The position numbers and the translations under genes are program-made. Positions 12,630 to 25,169 of a stretch of 64,000 bases of DNA are shown in pieces. How positions within the stretch are numbered: the stretch's first letter is position 1; every line of letters begins with the position of its first letter. Under the pieces are notes generated by a model. The model saw only the letters and a list, made by a program, of their open reading frames with translations. It ran no database searches and was not told the origin of the DNA. Source of the stretch: Heterohyrax brucei (lineage: Eukaryota; Chordata; Mammalia; Hyracoidea; Procaviidae); NCBI GenBank assembly GCA_028571685.1, contig CM053162.1:63724351-63788350 (forward strand). Direction: 5' to 3'.

Positions 12630-12780
12630 AATGAGGAGAGATGAATTCAAATCCAGTTACTAGCTCTGACTCATTCAGTGTCTTTCCCATTTGAAAAGGA
12701 AGTTGACTAGACAAATAATCCTCAAACACTAAATGAAGCAGAATCGTAAGAACACAGTTTTGGTTACATAATCCTAGAGA
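12630..12780 (+). mobile_element. Possible MIR fragment
   Basis: GATGAATTCAAATCCAGTTA followed by CTAGCTCTGACTCATT resembles the MIR head and core order. It is weak and heavily diverged. Confidence 0.35.
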
Positions 12781-12789
12781 CTTCTTAAA

Positions 12790-13454
12790 TAAAAACTGTG
12801 TAAGTGTAAAAAGAAAAAAAATGAGGGCATGGAACTTAAACATTAAGTTAAGAAGATTTAAAAAGGATTATAATTTATTCACTTCTGAAAACTAGAGAAA
12901 TTTTGTGACATTTGATGCTGCAAAATAATGTAGTCTGTGGATTTGACTGGGAGAAGAAAGAACAAGTTCCTCATTCAGTTTGCCTGCTCAGATGTATTGA
13001 TCAATACCACTAAAATTGGAAAAGAAATATATGCTCTAGGAAATCCAAAATAGTATGTATCCATGTATGTATGAATGAATGAAAGAATAAAGGGGCAATT
13101 AGAAGGAAAAAGACTGTGGGCAACCTGTGCCATATAATAACAAAATTTGACCAAAAAAGTCAGAGTATTGTTTTCCTTCCAACTTGTAACCTTTATACAT
13201 ACATTCCTTTTGAGAAAGCAATGGCACTGAATTATCTGTTTGTTGAAGAACTAGAGTTGCCTTTAAGAATCAGAAACTTAATGAAACAAAATTGTGCAGA
13301 AAATACAATACTCCTTTTTTTCTGTTTTAGTGCATGGACTTCATTCCTCATGAGTGCGAAAGGCCAGAATTTATAGATTTTCTAAATAACATAAATGCTG
13401 GGTTCCCGGTTTGTTCTCTCTAACAGTATATGTACATACATATATGAATATATA
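12790..13454. other. Unassigned sequence
   Basis: Contains a degenerate ATGA/ATGT patch at about 13053-13085 and a TATA-rich patch just before the fold-back element. Nothing else recognised. Confidence 0.45.
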
Positions 13455-14017
13455 TGAACCTAGTCTAGCAAATTCATGAACTTAAATATTCTAAGTGCTA
13501 CGTACTTTGTTGCTGAATATTGCTATGATCACCTTCAAAATACTGTCCTTGAGAAGCTATGCACCAACACCAATGCTTAGTCTACCCTTCAAAATTCCAG
13601 TTTTGGAACTCTTTCTGGAATGACTATTGCACATGGTGATAGGATGGCAAGTTCACAAACTTAATTGCATAGTCTTCTGTGAGGGAGTTTTAAACCAGTA
13701 AATAAGTAACTGTGTAAGAATGCCTGCTCTACTTACCTGAAATAGCCCCCACTGACTTTTTTCTTTATCTGAAGATAAAGGAAATACTGAAAGGAAGATA
13801 TTTGGATGACATTCAGGACATCAATGGTAATATGACAGCAGCTCTGATAGCCATTCCAGAAAAAGAGTTCCAAAATGACTTTGAAAGATGGACTAAGTGC
13901 TGGCTTCAGTGCATAGCTTCCTAAGCAGAATACTTTGAAGGAGATTGTAGTGATATTCATCAATGCAGTATGTAGTACTTTTTCTAAGATGAATTCACAA
14001 ACATAATGTCCAGTCCA
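13455..14017 (+). mobile_element. Mariner-derived fold-back element, copy 2
   Basis: Same family as 7648-8193, about 560 bp. The left arm CTACGTACTTTGTTGCTG is complementary to the right arm's ATGCAGTATGTAG region. The loop on the plus strand encodes mariner C-terminal remnants. It lies just upstream of the old L1. Confidence 0.8.
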
Positions 14018-14099
14018 TACATATATACACATCTTTTGAATACTTCTCACAAGCCAGAAGGTGAATTGAAACTATGGATAGTCAAATAATTGGATTTGA

Positions 14100-15935
14100 G
14101 GATTTAGAGGAAAATCAAGAGGTGAGCAGTAAAAGAAGATAGTGAGGCTGAAGTCCTTTGCGCAACCAGCATATTTATTCCAAAACAAAGCAGAAAGAGT
14201 ATCTAGGACACAGTAAGCAACCATAAAATAAATGGCTCAGAGACAACAATCAATATTACATCTTATAAAGAGGGAGACCATGATAGCTTCAGAAAGCTCC
14301 CAAAACAACAAACAAAAATCAAGAAATCTTCTAGACGAAGAGAGCTTTCTGGAATTACTAGAGGCAGAATATGCAGGATTACTATGCAGAACTCTTCAAG
14401 ACAGCAGAAAGAAGATCAGTCAAACTACAGAATAATCCAAGTCATACAAATCCAGCAATACAAGTTAACAAAAAGATTAGAAGAGCACAGTAACAGATGA
14501 CAGGCTGCAAGAATCTACAGAGTAAGTACAAGCAGAAATCTAGACAATCAACTATAAAGTTTAAGAATTAGACAACTTAATAGAAAGTCATAGTAATAGA
14601 ATTGAGGCAATAAAAGTCAGAACTGGTAAGACTGAAAATAAAACACTTGACATCAGCATATTTGAAGAAAAAAACAAAATAATTAAAAGAAAATGAAGAC
14701 TCTAGGAATTATGTGGGACTATATTAAAAAGGAATAACCTACAAATGACTGAAGTACCAGAATAGGGGGGCTATCAGAAAAATACAGAGAGAATTGTTGA
14801 AGATTTGTTGACAGAAAACTTCCCTGACATTGGAAAGATGAGAAGATAACTATCTAAGATGCTCATCGAATTCCATGCAAATAGATCCCAAAAGAAAGTC
14901 ACCCAAACATATTTTAATCAAACTTGTCAAAACCAAAATAAAAAAGAGAAATTTAAGAACAGTTAGTGATGAAACAAAAAGGCACTTATAAAGAAGAGTC
15001 AGTCTGGCTAATTTTGGACTACTCAGGAGAAACCATGCAGGTTACAAGACAGTGGGATGACATATGTAAAGCCTTGAAGGGGGTGGGGGACCATCCTAGA
15101 ACTACATATCTAGAAAAACTGTCCCTCAAATATGAAGGCAAAATAAGGACATTTCCAGATGAAAAGAAGTTTAGGGACACTGTAAAAAATAAACCAAAAT
15201 TACAAGAAAATCAGTAACGTCAAATAACAACCCAAGACTAGATTCAAAATAACACAAGATATCAACCCAGATAAGAGAGTCATAAAAAAATTCAAAACTA
15301 AAACATTCAAAATAAGGAAGCAGAGATTGCATTATGTAAAACCTGACAATATTATAATAAAAAAGAGGGACTAAAAGAAAGTAGCCATAGATCTTTCACA
15401 GATCAAAGAAGTCAAGGCCACATAAAATGATAAGCAGTTCAGTTAAACCCAGAAAAATAGAGATAAATGTTAAGGTAACTCAAAGGAAACTAACAATCCT
15501 ACACAATAAAAAAAAAAAAGAAAGAAAGAAAGAAAGAAACAAGAAAAACAAAGACTCAGCAAAGACAAAACTTACAACATTGAAAAAGATGGAAAGAAAA
15601 TACATAAAGAAAAGTGACTCAGCACAGAAAATTAAATGGAACCAAAAAACTATCAACAACACACAAAAACTACAACAAAATGACAGCACTAACTCCAACC
15701 TATCAACAATTATCTTGAATATAAATAGACTAAGTGCACCAGTAAAGACACAGTGTTTGACAATGGATTAAAAAAAAAAAGAAAAGAAAAATGTGATTTG
15801 TCTACTGGCTGCCTACAAGAGACCACATATAGGCAGATTGAGGTTTTTAGACTTACTTAAAGACACAAATTAAATCAAAGAATAGAAAAAACACACATTA
15901 AGCAAGTGATATTAAAAAAAAAGTGAGAGCAGGAG
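14100..15935 (+). mobile_element. Old L1, 5' part (first half of interrupted element)
   Basis: Runs from an ORF1-like leader (about 14232-14700) through the A-rich inter-domain stretch of old mammalian L1s (ACATTTCCAGATGAAAAGAA at about 15150), which codes for nothing intact. It enters the ORF2 endonuclease at about 15690-15930, with decayed matches to the L1 words LNINRLSAPVKT and LLAAYKRPH-like. It stops in mid-endonuclease at GTGAGAGCAGG. The same domain resumes exactly at about 20420, so an L1 of about 4.5 kb split it. There are many stops. Confidence 0.85.
15508..15539 (+). repeat. (AAAG)n microsatellite
   Basis: A short A-run followed by six AAAG units, inside the old L1 5' part. Confidence 0.95.
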
Positions 15936-17440
15936 ACGTGGGGCAAAATGGTACAGTAGTCGGAGTCTTCCTGTGATCCTTATAATAACAAAGACCCCTC
16001 AAAACAAATTAATCAATTATATGTAACATTTTAGGAGCCCTGAACATAAAGGGAAACTTGAGAAATCAGATTGAGTGACAAGGAAGGGAGAGAAAGTCCA
16101 AAATACCTGGGACTGGCCAGATCTAACCCAGCAGGAATTAGCACCCCACAGGCAGAGGGTGATAGCTAGCATGGTGAGGGGAACAGTAGCATTCAAAAAG
16201 CATCTTTCATGCCAAAAGACCAAGCAGTAGGGAGCTCACTCAAGAGTCCAAAATGAGATGGCATTTTGCAGGAAAAGTTCTTGTATCTAACGTACTGCTT
16301 GCAGATCTAAAAATTTTGTTTGGGATAAACCTGTCTCCCTTTCACCTATCTTTCCTGCTCCCTTCTCTGTACTGTGCCCCAGTTGGCTCCAGAGACTGAT
16401 ATATCCCTTGGGCAGAAAGTAGGACATTTTTCATACCTTAAGCCATTTTCCCAGGCTTAGAGAAGGAACTACTCAACAAACAGAGTGGAAAAAAATAATC
16501 TACTGACTTTTATAAGCCAGGAACTCAGGGCAGAAACAATTCCTTTGCTGAAATAATGACATCAGAAGTTCACAGACTGAATGCCATTCACCCGGCCTAC
16601 AGTGTCGGTACACACAGTACAGCTGCAAAACTTATCTATCCACATGCTATCTATTACATGCTTTAAGGTAGGGGAACCCACTTTCATTGCAGACAGTCTT
16701 TGACTGCTGTCAACTCTCTGCTTTTCTCACAGTGCACAGCCAGATACCTGTGACTACATCAATCACCCCTCCCCATCTGGGACTGTAAGTGAGAGTCTGC
16801 ATGAAACAGTTGGTGACCAAACACCTGGACACCAGAGCTGAATATATACAAGAAAAGTGTGTGGACTCACAAACCTGGTAACAGCTCAAACCAACAGATA
16901 ACAGTACATTAGGGCTTCAAAATTGTCAATAATCAAATCAGTTCACACAGTCAATGTATCTGGGCATTTCAAAACAAAACAATGCAAGAAGCTACAAGAC
17001 AGTAAGCAAACATAAAGTAAACAAATATAACAACTTACTGTAGGCAAAGAGACAGCAGTCAATATCAAATCACATAAACAGACAGACTATAATAGCTTCA
17101 GATGATTCCCAAAACAAAGAATCAAGGAATTTTCCAGATGAATAGAAATTCCTGAAATTACCAGAGGAAGAATATAAAAGATTAACAATACAAAACTCTT
17201 CAAGAGATCAGGGAAAATGCAGCAGAGCATAATGATAAGCTGAGTAAGATACAAGGAACCACAGAGAGACAGGAATCAGAAATTCAGTCGATTAAAAAAC
17301 TCAAAACCAAAGGAGAAGAACTGAAGCAATAGAAGTCAGAATTAGTAAAACTGAAGATAAAGCACTTGACACCAATATATTTGAAGAAAAATCAGATAAA
17401 GATATTTTAAAAATGGAAGAAACACTAAAAATTACGTTGG
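15936..17440 (+). mobile_element. Second L1: 5' UTR and ORF1 portion
   Basis: Begins with an L1-like 5' UTR start (GACGTGGGGCAAAATGGTAC) and runs through a GC-richer UTR to an ORF1-like segment at about 16990-17440. That segment is clearly homologous to 14180-14680 of the host L1 (shared TAATAGCTTCAGA, AAACTCTTCAAGA, AAGCACTTGACACCA). It is inserted into the older L1 with a CAGGAG word on both sides (15930-15935 and 20420-20425), a possible remnant of the target duplication. Confidence 0.82.
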
Positions 17441-17872
17441 TTTAGTGGAATCAACTGATTTTTGTGTGGTTTTCTGCATCCTGCTACTTTACTACCTTCT
17501 TCTATTAGTTTTAGTAGATTTGTTGTGGTTTCTTTAGGGTTTTCTGTATATAAAATCATATTAATCAGCAAACAGAGACACACTGACTTCTTCCTTGTCA
17601 ATTTGGATGCCCTCTGTTTCTTTTGTAGCCTAACTGATCTGGCTAGAACCTCCTGCATAATGCTGAATAAAAGTAGTGATGAAGAGCATCCTTGTCTAGT
17701 CCTCATTCTCAAGGGGAATGCTTTCAGATTCTCTCCATTTAGGATAAACTTGGCTGTTGGCTTTGTATAAATTCCCTTTAATAGGGCAAGGAATTTTCCT
17801 TCTAGTCCTATTTTGCTGAGAGTTTTTAACATATATGAGTGATGTACTTTGTTGAATGCCTTTTATGAATCA
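17441..17872 (-). mobile_element. Second L1: inverted reverse-transcriptase segment
   Basis: The minus strand has an L1 ORF2 RT frame (17425-17832): KIGLEGKFLALLKGIYTKP, then FPLRMRTRQGC, then INMILYTENPKETT and KVAGC. It is opposite in orientation to the L1 sequence on both sides. The FADD-type catalytic box is altered (it reads CLLINMILY where FADDMILY is expected). The ORF2 stretch from endonuclease to the RT start is missing. This suggests internal inversion with deletion. Confidence 0.9.
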
Positions 17873-20419
17873 AAGAAAACATTAAAGAGGAAGTCACTGA
17901 ATCAATATCATTTACAACAGCCCCCAAGATGATACAATACTTAGGAATAAATCTAAATGGAGACATGAAAGACCAATATAAAGAAAACTACAAGATATTA
18001 CTGCAAGAAACCATAAAAGACCTACCTAAGTGGAGAAATATACCTTGTTCAAATAGAAAGACTCAACAGGGTAAAAATGTCTATGCTACCTGAAGTGATC
18101 TTTAGACACAATTCAATCCCAAAACAAAGGACAAAGGCATTTTTTAATGAGACAAAGAAATAAATCACCAACTATATATGGAAAGGGAAGAAACTTGGGA
18201 GAATAAAGTGTTATTAAAGAAGTACAAACTGGGAGGCCTCACGTTACTTGACTTTAGAACCTATTACACTGCCAGTGTAATCCAAAACAACCTGTAATTA
18301 TACAACAACAAATGTATAGGCCAATGCAACAGAACTGAAAATCCAGATACAAAATCAACTACCTAAGCAATTAATTGGGGAAAGACAGTCTCTTTAACAA
18401 GTGGTGTTGGCATAACTGGACATCCACCTGCAGAAAGAAGGAACAAGACCTACACCTCACACTACGTATGAAAACTAACTCAAAATGCATCAAGTTCCTA
18501 AATACATAATCTAAAGTGATAAAGATTAAGGAAGAAAAATAAGGCCATTACTGGGAGTGCTAGCATGTAACATAAACAGAAAACAAGATATTATTAGCAA
18601 TGTACACACACCAGAAGAGAAAATAAATAATCCGGGAACTCCTAAAAATCAGACATTCACATCCATCCAAAGACTTCACTGAAACATTGAAAATACAACC
18701 TATAGACTGGGGACAATTTGAGAGATATGACAATTTCCATCAGCTTGTTATCTGTAAAACCTACAAAATGTTAGAAGACCTTAATAAACAGAAAGACAAG
18801 TCACCCAATCTAAAAGTGGTCATAGGATATGACAGGCAATTTACCAAAACAGACATTCAGGTGGCTATTAGACACAAGAGGAAATGCTCACTATCATTTG
18901 TCATTAGGGAAATGAAAGTCAAATTACAATGAATTGTCATTTCACCCTACCAAGGCTGACGTTAAGCCAAGAAGCAAAAAATAATAAACAATAATAAATG
19001 TTGGAGAGGCTGTGGAGAGACTGGAACATTTGTACACTGCTGGTGGGAATATAAAATGGTAAAACTGCTTTGGAAATTGATTTGAAACTTTCTTACAAAG
19101 CTAGAAAGAGAAATATCATATAACCCAGCAATCTTACTTTTTGGAATATAATCTAGAAAAATAAGAGCTGTCACACAAATAGATACAAGCACACCAGTGA
19201 CCATCACAGCACGGTCCATAATAACAAAAAGATGGAGTCCACCTAGGTGACTATCAATAAATGAATGGATATGCAATGTATGGTATATTCACAAAATTAA
19301 ATAATATGCAATGATAAAAAAATGATGAATTTGAGAGCCATCTCGTCACATGGAGAAATCTGGGAGATATTATGCTGAATGAAATTAGTTATGAAAGGGA
19401 AATTGTAGAGATCACTTTTATAAGAACTCAAGAAAAGGTTAAACAGAGAAGAAAACAGTCTTTGATGGTTACCAGGGTGGGGAAGGAAGAAGGATATTGT
19501 TCACAAATTAAAAAAAACAGATAAAAATTAATTTAGGTGAAGGGAAGAGCAACAACAGCATAGTAGAAGTCAACAAAACTGCACTAAACCAAATGCCAAG
19601 ATGTTTAATAAATACAATCAAGCACTTTGAGAGACAGAGTAGCAGGGGTGGAGGGCTGGGGACCATAGTTTCTAGGGTCATCTAGGTCAACAGGCATAAC
19701 AAAACTTAGTGAGAAAGTGTTCCACATCCCAGCTTGGTGAGTGATATCTGGGGTATTAAAATCTAGCAAGTGGCCATCTGAGGTGATCCCAACCCACACG
19801 GTGCCAAGGAGAATGAAGACCATCAAAGGCATAAGGAACACATGAGACCAGGAAACAGAAAAGATCACTTAAACCAGACTACATCAACATGAAACCGGAA
19901 AATCTAGATGGTGACTGGCACCATCAGTGTTTGCCCTAACAGGGAAGTCAGTAAAGAATTCCTGATGGAGCAGGAGAAGAGTGAAGTGCAGAACTGCAAC
20001 TCTACTAAAAAAAAATAAAAGGATGTGATGGTCTGATATAAGGGAAGATCCCCAGAAGTCGTGGCACCTGGACTCTTCATTAACCCAGAACTATACTGTT
20101 CCCAAAGCTAACTCCTCAGAGAATGAACCGGGCTAGAAGACATAAAATGATAACAGTTAAGAGTGTGATTCCTGGCTTAGGGAGATATAGGAGACCAACC
20201 GGGCAGCTCCTAGCTGAGGGCAAGATGAGAAGGCAAAGGGGGACAGGAACTGGTTGAATGTCCATGGACAACACAGGATGCAGAGAAGGAGTATGTTCTC
20301 ACAGTGTGTGGTAAACAGCTAGAAACACAAAATGAAGTATGTGGAAGCTTTTTTTCCATCAGAAACTGACTTGAATTGTATACTTTCACTTAAAACACAA
20401 CAAAACAAAACAAAAACAT
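17873..20419 (+). mobile_element. Second L1: ORF2 C-terminal half and 3' UTR
   Basis: Sense ORF2 remnants follow the RT: IQYLGINLNGDMKDQYKENY at about 17935, KVLLKKYKLGGLTLLDF at about 18210, then the C-terminal region to about 19450. The 3' UTR (about 19480-20400) aligns in order with that at 24240-25160 (shared AACTGACTTGAATTGTA and TTTCACTTAAAACAC). It ends in a CAAAA-rich tail and meets the resumed older L1 at about 20420. There are many stops. Confidence 0.88.
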
Positions 20420-20567
20420 CAGGAGTAATAATATTAATTTCTGGCAAAACAGACTTTACAGTGAAATACACCACAATGCATAAGGAAGGACACTGTATCT
20501 TGATTAAAGGATAGTACACTGGGAGGACATACTTACAGTGAATATTTCAGCACTGCTCCAAAATAGA

Positions 20568-20613
20568 GAGATAGCTAGATGATAGATAGATAGAAAAACA
20601 AATAGATAAACGA
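20568..20613 (+). repeat. Degenerate (GATA)n
   Basis: Short GATAGATAGATA-type run within the old L1. Confidence 0.8.
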
Positions 20614-22308
20614 AATGGTTTAAAAGAGAAATAGACAACTCTACACTAATTTCAGGTGATTTCAACACAATACTTTTGGTCAAGGACAGAACATCCAGAA
20701 GCAAACTCAAAAAAGACTTTAAAGATAGAAATGTCACAACTAACCAGCTTAACCTCATGCAAACAAACAGAACACCCAGCAGTAGCTAAGTGTACTTTCT
20801 TTTCTAATACACAAGGAACATTTTTCAGTATAGAGCACATGTTAAATCATAAGGCAAGATGTAATAGAATTCAAAACATTACAAAGCACCTTTTCTAACT
20901 ATAAAGCCATAAAATTAGAAATCAACCATAGAAAAATCAAGTGAAAAAAATATAAACAAATGGAAACTAAATACCTTGCTCAAAAACTACTGAGAAATTA
21001 ATGACAGATGAAATTAACAGAATCAAATGAAAACGAAAACAAACCTATGAGAAATTTTGAAACACAGCAGAAGCAGTGCTCAGAGGATGATTTATAGCAA
21101 TAAATACACACACAAGAAGGATGAGTCAGATTCAAAGCACTGACCCTACGACTAGAATCAATAGAAAGAAAGCCTCAATAGAAGCCCTTGGGAACCAAAA
21201 GAAAGAAAATAATAAACATTTGAGCAGAAATAGATGAAATAGAGGAAAAAAAATTGAAAGAATTTATAAGACCAAAACTTGCTTCACTGAAAAGATGAAC
21301 GAAATCAATAAACCACTGGCGAAACTAACAGCAACAACAAGAAGTACATAACACTAATGAGAAATGAGATGGTCAAGGTCACAGCCAACTCTACTGAAGT
21401 TTAGGAAATCATAACAGAATATGATGAAAAATTGTATTCTAACAAATATGAAAATCTAGAGGGTAAATTTTAGAAATATATTATGTATTTACACTAACAC
21501 AAGCAGATGTAGAACAACTAGATAAACCTCTAACAAAAAAAAAGAGGTTGAAAAGGTAATTTACAAACTACCACACACACAAAAAAAATGCTCTAGCCCT
21601 GACAGTTTTACTTGAAAATTCTGCCAAACTTTCAGAGAAGAGTTAACAGCACTATTACTAAAGGTATTTCAGAAAACAGAAAATAATGGAATACTCCCAA
21701 ACTCATTCTATGCTTCCAACATAATCTTGATATCAAAATCAGGTAAAGACACCAACCAAAAGGAAAATTATGGACTCACATCCCTTAAAAACTTAGATGC
21801 AAAGCTTCTCAGCAAAATTCTAGTCAATAGCATTCAAAAACGTATCAAAAAAACAATTCACCATGACTAACTGGGATTCATACCAAGTGTGCAGGGATGA
21901 TTCAATGATAGAAAAACAATCAATATAATCAGTCCCATAAAGAAAACAGAAGAACTTCATGATTTTATCAGTCAATGTAGAAAAGGCATGTGATAAAGTC
22001 CAACATCTATTCATAAGTCTCTGCAAAATAAGAATAGAAAGGAAATTGCTCAGCTTTATAAAGGGCATTTCTACAAAGTGGACAGCTAACATCTTCCTAA
22101 ATAATGAGAGTCTGAAAGCATTCTCCTTAAGAATGAGAACCAAACAAGGATACCCTTTGTCACCACTTTTATTTAACTTTGTGCAGAAGGCTCTAGCCAA
22201 AGCGATTGGACAGAAAGAAATGAAAGGCATCTAAATCAGTAAGAAAGAAGTAAAAGTATCTCTATTTGCAAATAATATAATTTATTTACAGAATACCCTA
22301 TAAGAATC

Positions 22309-22427
22309 AGAAAGAAAGATGAAAGGAAAGAAGGAAGGAAAGGATGGAGAAAGGAAGGAAGGGAGGGAGGGAGGAAGGGAGGGAGGAAGGAAGGGAGGAA
22401 GGAAAGAAAGAGAGAAAGAAAGAGAAG
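22309..22427 (+). repeat. (GGAA)n/(GAAA)n purine microsatellite in L1 RT
   Basis: About 120 bp of almost pure purine. It replaces the RT text just after the FADD-equivalent box, so the tract grew inside the dead L1. Confidence 0.95.
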
Positions 22428-23439
22428 ACCTACTGTAACAGATAAAACTCAACAAAGTATTAGGATATAAGATAAACATGCAAAAAAAAAAGAGTTGTAT
22501 TCCTCTATGTCAACAAAGAGTATGTTAAATATGAAATCCTGAATCAAAATCATTTATGATTGTCCTTAAAAAAATAAAACACTTAAGAATAAATCTAACG
22601 AGATATGTAAAATATCTATACGAAGAATACTACAAGACACTACTGCAACAGAACAAAAGAAACATACTTAGGTGAAGAAATACAACTTGCTCATGGATAT
22701 GAAGATTCAACATTATGAAAACATCTGTTCTACCCAAGGCAATCTACAGATACAACGTAATCGTGATAGTGAAAAAAATCTCTAACTTCATATGGAAAGG
22801 GAAGAGGTTCTGCAGAAACTACTGTTGAAGAAGAACAAAGTGAGAGGCTTCATACTACCTGACTTTTTAATCTATTACACGGCCACAACAGTCAAAATAG
22901 CCTGGTATGGTACAACAGATTTACAGAACAGTAGAATTGAATTAAGAATCCAGATGCAAAATCATCTACTATGACTAACTGATATTTTACTAAGAACCAA
23001 AGTCCATTAACGGGGGAAAAGACAATCTCTTTAACAAATTTTATTGGCGTAACTGAATATTCACTTACAAAAAAAAAAGGAAATAAGACCTCATACTAGG
23101 GGGAAAACTGTCTCCAAATAGATCAAAGGCCTAAATATAAAATCTAAGACAATAAAGATCGAGGAAGAAAAATAGAAACATTCTGGAAGCACACATATAC
23201 AATGTAAACAGAATACATATTACTAACAATGATCACACACCAGAAAAGAATCCCTTAAAAATCGAATGTTTTATATTCATCTAAACACTTCACTGAAGGA
23301 GGAAAAAGACAGCCTACAGGCTGGATAAAATTTTGGATATAACAAATCTGATCAGCATCTAATTCCTATAGTCTATGAGATACACTAAAACCTCAAAAGC
23401 AAAAGACCAAAAAAAAAAAAAAAAATCAAAAATGGGCCA

Positions 23440-23462
23440 GCCAAGCCAAGCCAAGCGCCGTC
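23440..23462 (-). mobile_element. 23-bp insertion of a SINE/RTE 3' tail, antisense
   Basis: The old L1 reads AAAATGGGCC, then GCCAAGCCAAGCCAAGCGCC and GTC, then GGGTCAGAATAG. The insert is the reverse complement of the last bases of the AfroSINE/RTE 3' end (GACGGC) plus three TTGGC tail units. It is flanked by GGGCCA (23434-23439) and GGGTCA (23463-23468), a probable 6-bp target duplication with one change. Confidence 0.65.
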
Positions 23463-23884
23463 GGGTCAGAATAGTCACTTGAGCAAAGAAGATAGATAGC
23501 TAAAAGACACATGAGGAAATGCTCAGAACCACTGGCCATTAGATAAATACAAATCAATCTTACATTGAGTCATCGTTTCACCCCAACAAGGTTATCATTA
23601 ATCCAAAAAACCCAAATAATAAATGTTGAAGAAGACAGACTGGAACATTTATGTAATGCTGATAGGAATGTAAAATGATAAAACCACTTTGACTCTCAAT
23701 TTGGCATTTCCTTAAAAAACTAGAAACAGAAATACCATACAATTAAGTAATCTTACTCCTTGGACTGTATCCTAGAGAAACAAGAGCCGTTACATGAATA
23801 TATATTTATGCACACCCCTGTTCATTGAAGTACTGTTCAAAATAACAAAAAGATGGAATCAACCTAAGAGTCCATCAACAAGAG

Positions 23885-24024
23885 AATAACACAGTGACAT
23901 CAAGTTGCTTGTGATTCATAGTGACTCTAGAGGTCAGAGTAGAACTGCCCCACAGAGTTTCCAAGGAGCATCTGGCGGATTGGAACAGCTGATGTAGCAT
24001 TTAACTCACTATGCCACCAGAATG
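23885..24024 (-). mobile_element. AfroSINE, antisense, in L1 3' region
   Basis: Antisense 3' domain (GTGACATCAAGTTGC), CCAAGGAGCATCTGGCGG and head (TTTAACTCACTATGCCACCA). It interrupts the old L1. Confidence 0.88.
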
Positions 24025-25169
24025 GATATACAAATACTATGCTCAGACTAGATTGCTATACTGTGATAAAGAACCAGGATGAGTCTCTGAAACATCTCAT
24101 AACATGAAGGAATCTAGATGGCACTTTGCTTAGTAAAATTAGACCATCACAACAGGGCAGATATTGTATGAGGGCAGTATCAGGAGAAATCAAGAAAGGT
24201 GTAAACACAGAAGAAAACAATCTTTGATGGTTATGAGGATGGGGAGGAAGGGAGAAGAGTATTTACTAACCAAATAGTAGACAAGGATTATGTTTAGAGA
24301 AAGAGAATCACGACACATAACCCAGAAGTTAGCACAGCTGACTTCAAAAACTAAGAAATTTCCAGAATCCAAAAAAAAAAAAAAAAAACACTTCAAAGGG
24401 ATGAATAGCAGGATTACATGTCTGGGGACTATGATTTCAATTGGCATAACAAAGTTTAGTAAGAAAATGTTCTGTATCCCACTTCAGTGAGTGGCCTTTG
24501 AGACTTAAAAGCTAGCAAGCAAATATCAGAGATCCGTTAATTGATCCCAACCCACCTGGAGCAAAGGAGAATGAAGAACGCCAAAGTCACAAGAACCATA
24601 TGAGCCCGAGAGACAGAAAGGGCCACATAAACCAGAGACTACATAAGCCTGAGACCCAAAGAACTAGTTAGTGCCCACCTACCACAAACGACCCCCTGCC
24701 AGAGAGTATGACAGAGTGTCGCTGATGGAGTGGGAGGACAGTGGGGTGCACTCAAACTCTCATAAAAATATCGGACTTGATGGTCTAACAAACTGGAGCA
24801 ACCCCGGAACACATACCACCCAGACTCTCTGTTAGTTCCGAACTAAAAGCACTCTCGGAACCAACTCTTCAGACAAAGGTTGAAGCAGGCTATAGGACAT
24901 CAAATGATACTGAAGAAGAGTATTTCTTGGCTTAAGTAGATGGATGCGACCAAAGGGGCAGCCACTACCTAGAGGCAAGATGAGAACGAAGTAGGAGACA
25001 GGAACTGGTTGAATAGACATGGGAAAAAACAGGGTGCAGAGGAGGAGAGTGCTGTCACACTGTATAGAGAGCAACTAGAGTCACATAACAACATGTATAT
25101 ACTTTTTTGAATGAAAAACTGACTTGAATTGTAAATTTTCACTTAAAACACGAGAAATAGTTTAAAAAA

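Larger units (their letters stand above)
20420..25165 (+). mobile_element. Old L1, second half: endonuclease, RT, 3' UTR
   Basis: Resumes the endonuclease domain exactly where 15935 leaves off (GGAGTAATAATATTAATTTC, matching the usual L1 endonuclease continuation). The RT is at about 21950-22290: VEKACDKVQHLF, FSLRMRTKQGYPLSPLLFN, with the catalytic FADD read here as FANN. A purine microsatellite sits just after it. The C-terminal remnant VRGFILPDFLIYYTA is at about 22840. The 3' UTR is about 24240-25160. Excluding the inserted L1, the element is about 6.5 kb, the normal L1 length. It is inactive, and is interrupted by SINE pieces at 23440 and 23885. Confidence 0.9.

Noticed and set aside
15427-15771. 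Lys-rich 114-codon frame
   Set aside because: Low-complexity A-rich L1 sequence over an AAAG run and the start of the decayed endonuclease.
17425-17832. 135-codon RT-like frame as a possible functional reverse transcriptase
   Set aside because: It is a short fragment of L1 ORF2 without the catalytic FADD box and without neighbouring domains. It is dead L1.
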